Assembly (NCBI GenBank): GCA_020310875.1
Contig: CM035416.1
Span: 71,988,983 to 72,052,982 of the forward strand
Source: Ceratopteris richardii
Lineage: Eukaryota; Streptophyta; Polypodiopsida; Polypodiales; Pteridaceae
DNA: 64,000 bases
Direction of reading: 5' to 3'
Shown: piece by piece, positions 55,999 through 64,000 of the stretch
How positions within the stretch are numbered: the stretch's first letter is position 1
How the letters are laid out: every line of letters begins with the position of its first letter
Notes under the pieces: model-generated
What the model was told of the DNA's origin: nothing
What the model saw: only the letters and a program-made list of their open reading frames with translations
The model's database searches: none
Translations under genes and position numbers: made by a program

Positions 55999-58413
55999 AG
56001 CGGATCACTTATCTATGTACTTTCACTTGGCAATACATTCTATATTGTGTTGTGCTCTTAGCTTCTTATTTTGATTCTTTACGTTGTTTGTGATTTAGTA
56101 GACCTTGAACTCCAACAATCTGTATCAAAGCAAGTCACTAATTTCTTTAAGGCATCATGATCACCCCTACGATCGCAATGTCAAAATTGCATGAAAATTG
56201 ATTATCATACTCAAGGTGATTAGGAGTTCAGAATAGCTTCACTTTGTGGCACCGAAATTGGTGATTTGAGCTTATTTCAACCTCCAAGGACACTATCACA
56301 ATGATTGTGCATGCAACTTCATCCTTTTGTTCCAAACATGTATAGAGATTTTGAGTTTCCAATACAAGCACCTCAAAGTGTTCTACAAGCTCGATATGTA
56401 GTTGAGATACAATCAATTTTCTGCATCAAGGTATCTATTCACCAAGCAATGTAGAAAGCAATGATATATTCCATATGTTGGTTATGGAGGATAAGTTGGA
56501 TGGTAATAATTACCTATCCTGGGCATATATGATGCATCATGTATTGGTAACAAAATGGCTGTGGAATATTGTGCAAGGTGTTGTAAAACATCCTACTACA
56601 CTTGCAAATATAGTTATTTGAAGGTGATGTAGATGGTGTTGAAGATGATGATCTTCAATTTCCTAGTTATGTTGTGGCTTCTATTGCACCTACTATAGAG
56701 GAACTTTGTTGGGATGGAAAAGATTCACATGCACACGCATTAATAGCCTTGTGTACCAAACATGCCATTATCCCTCTTCACTTATACGAGACAACAAAAG
56801 ATGCTTGGGATACTCTTACAAATTCTACCAAGCAAGAAATGAGGCTCCCGCAAGAATGAAGGAAATTCTATGGAAATTCTTTTGAGAAAGATCAAAGATT
56901 TCAAGAAGCAGTTGATTTTTGTCGATGAAATCTTGCAAGATAGCTCACTTGTGCATACTGTTCTTAACAATCTTCCATATGCACATAAGAGTTTTGGTTC
57001 TACTCTTTGGTTGATTATGAAAGGCAATCCAAATGCCTTACCTTTTGAGGAATTAGTCTCTATTTTGTTGCAAGAAAATCAATCCTCACATAATAGGTCA
57101 ATTATGCATGTTGTAGATCAAGTTTTCTTAACTAATTAGAAGGGAAAAGGTACATGGAGCTCATCTACTAGTAAGAAAAAAATTTCTAATGTTGCCAATC
57201 AAACAAGGAAGAAAAGATGATAAAAAAAAGAAGGTTTCCAAGTACCATAAGGCAAATGATCATGTCATAAAGAGTTGTCCTAAACTAGTTTCAAAGGAGG
57301 CAAAGAAGAAGAATGGTTGTTGTAGAGGCCTCTACACCTAAAATAAAGTCTACCAATCTTGTTCAAAATGAAAATATGTCATTTGCTACTCTTTCCATCT
57401 ATGAACCATCTTCACATGAGCAATCTATGTCTACTATAGACTCATATGTTTGGTACTTTGATAGTGGTGCAACCAGACATACCTCACAATGTAGTTTCTT
57501 TAGTTCACTTGAGCTTGTCCCTATTGGGAATACTATCACATCTAGTAACAACTCCTTTGATCTTGTAATGGGTGTTGGGAAGATCATTATGGCTACTATT
57601 GATGTTAATTCTTTCACATTGTTAGAAGCCTTAGATATGCGAGGGATAAAGAAGGATCTATGATCACTTTCACCATTAGCCAAGATTGGCTTGGTTGTCA
57701 AATCTATTGATGATAGATGTATAGTTCATGATCTATCAAATGGCAATGTTCTTATTGCTTGTGGCATTTTATGCCATGGGCTATATAAGATCATATACTA
57801 TGCAAAATATGTGAATGATTCAGCATGTGTATCTTATGATTCTCATGCTATCTTAGATGCAAAGATTTTGTATGCACGTTTCGGTCATTTGAATTTTGCG
57901 GGCCTTCTATGCCTACAAAAATATGAAATGGCCCTCTCTCTACCCAAACTTGAGGCACCTTCTAAAGATGTCTATGAAGGCTATATTTTGGGCAAATTGC
58001 AACACTTCTCCTTCCCAAGAGATGGTTTAGTTAGAGCTGCTCATAAATTGTTGCTTGTTCATAGTGATGGTTGTGGTCCTATGCAGACACCTTCCTTTGG
58101 GAAGAAACTTGCAACTCATCATGGTTAACATTTACATTAGTTGGACATAAAACCTACATTTCTTGATGGCGACTTACACGATAAGTTATATGTATTTTAG
58201 CCATGTGGTTTTGTGTAGAAGGGGCATGAAAACAAGGTGTGCCAATTGAAAAAGTCATTATATGGTTTGAAGCAAGCACCATGTGTTTGGTATGAGAAGA
58301 TGCATGCCTACTTGCTAGCACATGGTTTTGAGAATAGTCCAAGGTAGAGAATATTATATTTTAACCATGCACGTGATGTACTTCTAATCATTGTTGTATA
58401 TGTTGATGATATG
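55999..58413 (+). repeat. Direct duplicate of 45241-47656
   Basis: Nearly identical (about 1 percent differences by eye) to the end of the family-B LTR, the primer site and the internally deleted copia interior. The period is 10757-10758. It shares the deletion between integrase and RT and the same stops, so it is a copy of this very locus rather than a second insertion. The copia frames at 56674-56859, 56870-57139, 57313-57663 and 57691-58128 repeat those at 45916-47371, all non-functional. Confidence 0.93.
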
Positions 58414-58617
58414 TGTTGGCATCGTATGGGAAGAAGCAAGTACGGGCATGCATGCAGATCTAGCACTAAGGCAACCCATTAAATTTTTCCAAACCTTACA
58501 TCATTTTAAAAGTGATTCTCATCACTAAAAGCCCTTGTAATTACCGTTCACCTTTTTGTAGCTCCATTTTGTACAAGCCGAGGAGTCCTTGAGCTTGAGG
58601 AGCCTTAGAAGTAAGTG
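58414..58617 (+). repeat. Duplicated first 204 bases of the E2 LTR
   Basis: Matches 47657-47860. Its presence shows that the duplication happened after E2 had inserted. It is cut at 58617 (aagtg) by the third giant element. Confidence 0.92.
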
Positions 58618-59249
58618 TGTTGCTCTAGCACAATGGTGAGAACCACGTTAAGAAGCTCCACCTCCTTAATGTCAATCCGCGGAAGAGATAGGAGTGATAT
58701 GAAGATCGTGAATGTGAGATGAAGTGAGAATGTGTGAGAAGCATAGAAAGGCACACACACATACACACACACTACGAAGAGACAAGCAAGACACAATGGA
58801 AGGTGAGAAATCAACTCTATTACTCAAGAACACTATTACAAGCTCAAAAGAACTCTAAACTCAAACAAGCTAACCTCAAAAATGAGCTCTCTAGCTCTTT
58901 TTATAGTTTCTAGACTAGTTTTGACCGGTTTCACATCTAGTGACCGGCATAGTTAAAAAATCCTAGATGCTATTTGAAAGGGTAAACGGTGTCTAAAAAT
59001 AACGAAAATTGATACGCTTGTTCTACCTAAGCTCCTCAAGCTCGAGGACTCCTCGGCTTGCACAAAATGGAGCTATGGATTACAAAATGGGGTTTTCTAT
59101 GTTACATATGTTACAATAGTGATAAAAATCATTGTTGGAGGTTTTTGGAAAGTATTTGAAAACATAATTCTTTGAAAAAAGATTTGACTGGCTCCCTGCT
59201 CCATCGTTACATGCTTCCGCGTCTTCTATGCCTCTGGCTGCTTCCAACA
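58618..59249 (-). repeat. E3 3' LTR
   Basis: 632 bases, tgttgctctag to ttccaaca on the plus strand. It shares islands with the E1 LTR (cctccttaatgtcaatccg, the ctcaagctcgaggactcct block, a tatagttt TATA region near 58898) but differs elsewhere. Confidence 0.87.
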
Positions 59250-62200
59250 CCCCCCTCCCTCTCGCTTCTGTCGTCCCTGACAGAACCTTGTTGTGAGGTC
59301 TGCCGGATATAGTTCTGTAGGAGGTCTTGAGCGAGGGTGTGCTCGGAGATACGAATGCCTCGGGCCAGATCTGCCTCGAGTTTCTCCCAGTCGATTGGTT
59401 GCGGTTCTTCCGGTGGCAGGAGCTGATAGTGTGTGGAATAGACCATTCGTTCAGAGGCAAATAAGTGTAATAAATGTGTAGGCCTACTTATGAATACCTC
59501 TGAATGGTATTCCCAGAAGCCGGTTGTGAACATCTCTTCGAATGTCTGCTTGTAGCACGCCGGTAGGTACTTTATTCTGCAATGCCAGGCATAACACACC
59601 CGTAGCGATGGCGTTGTACTCATATCATATACCAGATCGAAATTGCCATGCTCAAAGCCCGGGGTGTTTACATGAGGTGCCTTGACGCGTCGGAAGACTT
59701 TAAAAACCATTTGCATCATGTCAAAGATTTTGACAGTCATATGCACCGCTATATCGTCCATATGCTTTAATCTAGGGAGCCAGTGGCGAATTGTAGCCAT
59801 CATGTAGCCTACAGTTGGTAACTCGATGGGTGGATTAAAATAGGGGTAATTCAACCAGTCCTGGCACTGCTTATTGTTTTGTACCTTAATAGCAAAGCCA
59901 GTCCAGGAGCGGCGTCGTGGTACTGGTCCCCAACACGGGTTGTACTTCAAATGCAAAGGTGCCTTTACCCATGTACTCATCATTTCTGGATACTTTTGTA
60001 GTAAATCTTTCCGCCACTCTGGTTGATAGATCTCTCCTTGTTGCGCATCTAGTGGCAAATCGTCCTCTTCGAATTGAGTCGCATGCGATGGTTTCTTACC
60101 TGTCTCTTTCTCAATGGCTAACTGGTATTCAGCCATTAACATAAAATACAGTTTATACTGTAGCTCTTGCCGAGATATGTATCGTCGTGGGGCCAAATGA
60201 GCAAAGAATGGAGATTGTAAATTCTTTCTTCTATCATCGCCATGGCATGTAATTGTGCCTCTACTCTAGCTGAGTGCGTTGTTCCAAGTTCCTCAATTGT
60301 CTTCATCCACGCGGGGGTCGGGAGTTCGTAAGTCATCTGGCCTTCGGCTGTGACGCGTCCGCCTGGGATTGGTTGTGGCTCGTACGCCTCTTCAAACGTT
60401 TCCTCCACCGGGATGGTGACAGTTTCTTCCTCAGCAGGTAGCTCAGGTGGGCAATCTGGCCTTGGCGGTGCTTCATATACTGCAATCCTTGATTCAAGGT
60501 TTGATACCTGGGCCCTTAATGCGTTGAGTTCCTCTAAGACGTCAAGAGAGGGTTCCACAGGTGCTGGTATGTCTGGGTGTGCCGGTGCTCATAACTGGAG
60601 TAATTTATGATCTTCTTTGAGTTTCTATAACTCCTCATTCATGCGATCGTATTCATCTAGCAGCCTTACATGATCTTCTAGCAGCATCCTCATCGAGTCT
60701 GAGGGAATGGCTTTGAACCGACTAGGACTGAGTGGTTGGTCTGGATGGTCTAGGGCCGCTTCTAAGTTTTCTCGATTCTGGTCCTGTAAGCGCTGGTTTT
60801 CCTCCTTTGCTGCTGCTAGATGTCTTCTGAGTAAGCCCATGTTTCGTGTTAGTGTTGCATTGCGAATTGTCTGGGCTCTTAATAAGTTATCCAGGTCAGC
60901 AGTGGCTTCCTTGGTTTTTTCTTCGCTTTCTAGTTCTAATTTATGATAGGCCTCTCGTAATTCCTGGTATCGGCTGTTCAGTGAGGCATTCTCAATAGAC
61001 AATAAATTAAGCTGCGACTGTAAGTCATTGGTTGTCCTCTACAGCTGCTGGTAATTATCGCCAAGAGATGTGAACTCATCTCTGACTTGCGTCATACACA
61101 TGAACATCTGTCGAAATGCATTATCTACAGTGGGTGATAGTATTAATGGGGTGCTAAATGAAGATGTAGTGGGTGTAGATGCAACGGGAATGGGGAATGG
61201 GGGTGGGAAGGTGGATGCTGTGGTGATTGTGGAAAATTGTGAGGTGCCTAAATATGTTTGTGCCGTGAGTGAAGTGAGTGATGGTGAAGTGGGTGGTGAG
61301 ATGTCCATGTCATTGGACGTGTCCAGTGCAGTGACCGTGAATATGGGTGTGACCGTGGGTGCTTGTGCTGGTGTAAATACGGGATTTACAAAGGTTGAGG
61401 AGTAATTTACAGGGGGGCTGGCTGGTGCAGCTTGGTGGAAAGGGGAAATAGGGGTTACCGTGGGTCGGGGAGGTGAGACTGGGGAGAAGGTTGATGGCGG
61501 TGGGAATGGGAAAAGGGGTCGTGGAGGTGTGGGGAAGGACGGGAAAGATGGATGGAGGAATGGGTTGAATGGAAAGGTGGATGTGTGAGGGGGTAGACTG
61601 GGTCTAATGGGTGCAGGAATTGTGGGGTGAGTGGTCGTAAAGACGATTTCTGCTACGCCACCGGCGAATGAAGATGTTGGTCTGGGAGAAGGAGGGTGAA
61701 TAGGGGAGGCTGGAGGGATGGGCGGTGAAGGAGGAGCGGTTGGGGTGGTCGGTACTTCAGTGACTACTGAGGTATGTACAATTGTAGCGCGGGGTGGGGA
61801 ATCTACAAGGATGGTTCCTACTGCCAACAAACTTTCGGGGACGAGGCGTGCCTCCCTGGCTTGTTCTAAAGACTGTGCTCCTGTTGGTACACGAATGTAT
61901 TCGCCGGGCTTTGAAAGTAGTCGTACTCTGCGGGGGTCAAACTGTGGTAGTGGCTTTCATTTGCAAGTACCTAAGTGCTTCGTTGGAGCCTACTGATTTG
62001 ACTAACTCTCTGAATCCTTTGATGTATGCGTCTTCGAATCCGCCTGTGACAAGTTCTTGTTCTATTATCGCTTGACTCTCTTCCTCAGTCAGCTTTTTGC
62101 GTGCCCAAACCTTTTCCATAGTTCTATACAGCTTCTTAATAGCCAGTGTGTAAGCGGCTGCTTCGTAAGTTTCATCTTCATGGGTACTTGTATCACCATG

Positions 62201-63712
62201 TGTGTCTGTTTGTTGGCCTTGGCCATCTGTCTATTCATGCTCTTGGGATTCCTGAGTTCCCTGGCTAGCTTCGTCGTCTCCTTCGTCGTCATCGGTTGCT
62301 GTTCTTTTGTCATCAGAGCTAGACACAATCTGTCCTTGTGGCTGATCCCTGGGTGTGGTAGGGTAGCTAGGCCTTTCAAATTCTTGAGAAAACAATTGTC
62401 CTTCTGAAAACTGGAACTCATTGGAGAATGCATCGGGCATCTCAAAATCAAACGTTGTGTTCAGTGGCTCTGCTTGTTCTGCTTCTAAATGGGGTATTGG
62501 AAAAGAGAAAGCTTCCGCACCAATAGTGGTGGGAATTTCAGCTGCTGTGGTGATAGGTTCTGTGGTTGTGGCTGCTTGGGGTGCAACCGTACTGGTGGTG
62601 CCCTCCGGCGTAACTGGTCTTGATAACCGTATACGAATTGGTGGTACCGTGGGAGTGGCTGCGGTCGGTGACTGCTCTGGAGATGGTTGTGGTGAGGGTG
62701 ATTCTGGCACCTGAAGGCAGGGTATGTTTCCTCTCATGCGTTTTCCGGCTCTGCCTTTGCTAGACTTTCTAGCCTTTTTAGTGGTCCCTTTGAATGCTTT
62801 CAATTCCTCACTCGTCATGGCGCGCTCTATGGGTAAATCATATGCCAGACACATATATATAATCCTTGTAAGTGCACAACATCCATTGATGACCTTCTTT
62901 CGCTCCCACCTATGTTGTGCCAAATAGAGCTGATCAATTATCCAGCTAGCTAGATCAACCGTTTGAGGTCCAGTACATGCTAAGTATAATCCAAACCAGA
63001 TTCTTTTGTGGGGCATGGTAAAACGATCCTGAGCTGGGAAAGCAAAGTGCTGCATGCATATCCGTAATGGCTTGGAGAGCTCAGGTGTTATAGCAGAAAT
63101 ATCCTCCCACTTAGTTACGTCACCACGTTTCATCTGCTCTGGGACTAGTCGTTCTCGCTCCATCGGAGTGTGCGTTCCATGTATTTTGAGAGCTGCACGA
63201 ATTAAATCTTTGGGCAAATAAAACCTTCTGAATGGAGGGTCATTTACCAAGGATGGTAACATGAATGTTCCGGGTAGATCCTTGTTCTCTGAAGCTGTCA
63301 AGGTGGTTACTAGGTAAAAGCATCTGTAAAAATCTGGTTTAGGCAGAGGGTCACTAAAATATTCTGTAAATCCTGCTCGTGCCCAAACGTGCGTTAAATC
63401 TTGTGTATTCTGCAGTCCTTCAAATTCTCTTGAAAAGAACTGGTACTTGGTCCATGTGCGAAGATCAAATGCCAAATTGGCCTGAAATATGAAATCAGCG
63501 TCTGCTAATGGTCCTGCTAGGCCTTGAAACCAGTGAGAATTACGATGAATCTTCTCAGTATATCCTCTAGGAGGATCTTCGATTGGCATGGGTCCTGGAA
63601 AACCTTGAAACTCTGGTGGTTGCATCGTAGGATAAGATTGCGCGAGTAATTCTCCAATATTGGCCATTGGTGTGCTTGGGCCAGCTTCTGATGGTCCTTC
63701 TTCGGTTTGCAT
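59207..63712 (-). pseudogene. E3 ORF3, unknown protein, broken
   Basis: Starts MQTEEGPSEAGPSTP at 63712. The N-terminal region (frame 63712-62231) matches E1 ORF3: YQFFSREFEGLQN, PLPKPDFYRCFYL, CMQHFAFPAQDRF, CCALTRIIYMCLAYD. The P/S/T-rich middle (61830-61039) is not alignable by eye. The coiled coil is at 61002-60625. The C-terminal region (60558-60136 and 60196-59207) again matches: LQYKLYFMLMAEY, HLKYNPCWGP, FAIKVQNN, LVYDMSTTPS. At least four frame breaks separate the pieces. The last frame runs 42 bases into the LTR, past the polypurine tract. The function is unknown. Confidence 0.83.
59250..59266 (-). promoter_or_regulatory. E3 polypurine tract
   Basis: On the minus strand gcgagagggaggggg abuts the LTR, as in E1. 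Confidence 0.8.
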
Positions 63713-64000
63713 GATGACTGACGAGCTAATGGAAAAGATCTGCTACAAAAGATTAGCACATTAGTATGGAAATTAATTATGATCCCATTAAGGTGAGACC
63801 GCAATCCCTTTCCATAGCCGATGTGTAACCCGTGTAGCCAAGTGTCATGAAGTGATTGATGCAATGATTATTTGCAAAACTAATGCAGGTCTCTAGACGC
63901 CTACATGGTCAGATTATGCATACATTTCTTGATGAGCTTTTATTATGCATGATGTGGGGTTTTGGTGTATGAATTTATACAAGGTTTGGCTGAGGGTGAA
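63713..64000 (-). other. E3 spacer between pol and ORF3
   Basis: Upstream of the ORF3 start on the minus strand. No coding sequence recognised; in E1 the corresponding spacer between pol and ORF3 is 230 bases, so the end of E3 pol may lie at or just beyond the window edge. Confidence 0.45.

Larger units (their letters stand above)
58618..64000 (-). mobile_element. Giant gypsy element E3, 3' part, runs off window
   Basis: On the minus strand: ORF3, polypurine tract, 3' LTR (58618-59249). It is inserted in the duplicated E2 LTR after aagtg. Pol and the 5' LTR must lie beyond base 64000. Its LTR is longer (632 bases) and clearly diverged from E1/E2, so it is a separate subfamily. Confidence 0.88.

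Overview
This window has the character of a very large, repeat-filled seed-plant nuclear genome, probably a conifer or other gymnosperm. That is inferred from the deep nesting of LTR retrotransposons, the L1-type LINEs, the tRNA-derived SINEs and a decayed cellulose synthase fragment; the species cannot be named from sequence alone. I see no intact host gene. Almost every base belongs to a mobile element or to debris of one.

Layout. 1-2.7 kb: low-information DNA with a SINE (805-930) flanked by target-site duplications and a broken CESA exon on the minus strand (1090-1597). 2.7-12.9 kb: a long copia-type LTR ('family B') into which a non-coding LTR element (3863-12709, TSD TCATC) has inserted; that element's first LTR was later hit by a 5'-truncated LINE with an open 970-codon reverse-transcriptase frame. 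12.9-17.1 kb: the 5' half of a second LINE carrying the 5' half of a copia element. 17.1-35.5 kb: an inverted family-B LTR interrupted by a complete 16.8-kb Ty3/gypsy giant on the minus strand (17938-34714, identical 579-bp LTR lengths, TSD ATAGG, tRNA-Asp primer site). 35.5-41.5 kb: debris, a SINE whose tail resembles the LINE 3' end, then the 3' halves of the same LINE and copia element in inverted orientation. 41.5-47.7 kb: family-B copia remains. 47.7-56.0 kb: a second, decayed giant element on the plus strand containing a solo LTR. 56.0-58.6 kb: a direct duplicate of 45.2-47.9 kb. 58.6-64 kb: the 3' end of a third giant element on the minus strand.

The most notable biology is the giant gypsy family. 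Its Gag-Pol has a roughly 250-residue extension ahead of the capsid region, retropepsin-like DSG motifs both before RT and after integrase, and two HHCC zinc-binding modules. Downstream of pol, in the position where some retroelements carry env, lies a 1420-residue ORF that I do not recognise. Its two ends are well conserved in the divergent third element while its middle is not, which suggests selection on the protein.

The window also records structural history. Copia and LINE halves facing each other at 12.9-17.1 kb and 37.4-41.5 kb complete one another, and the family-B pieces on the other side of each breakpoint also complete one another. This supports a 24-kb inversion with breakpoints near 17092 and 41450. 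A separate direct duplication with a 10.76-kb period begins at about 55999. All homologies were judged by eye; no database search was possible.
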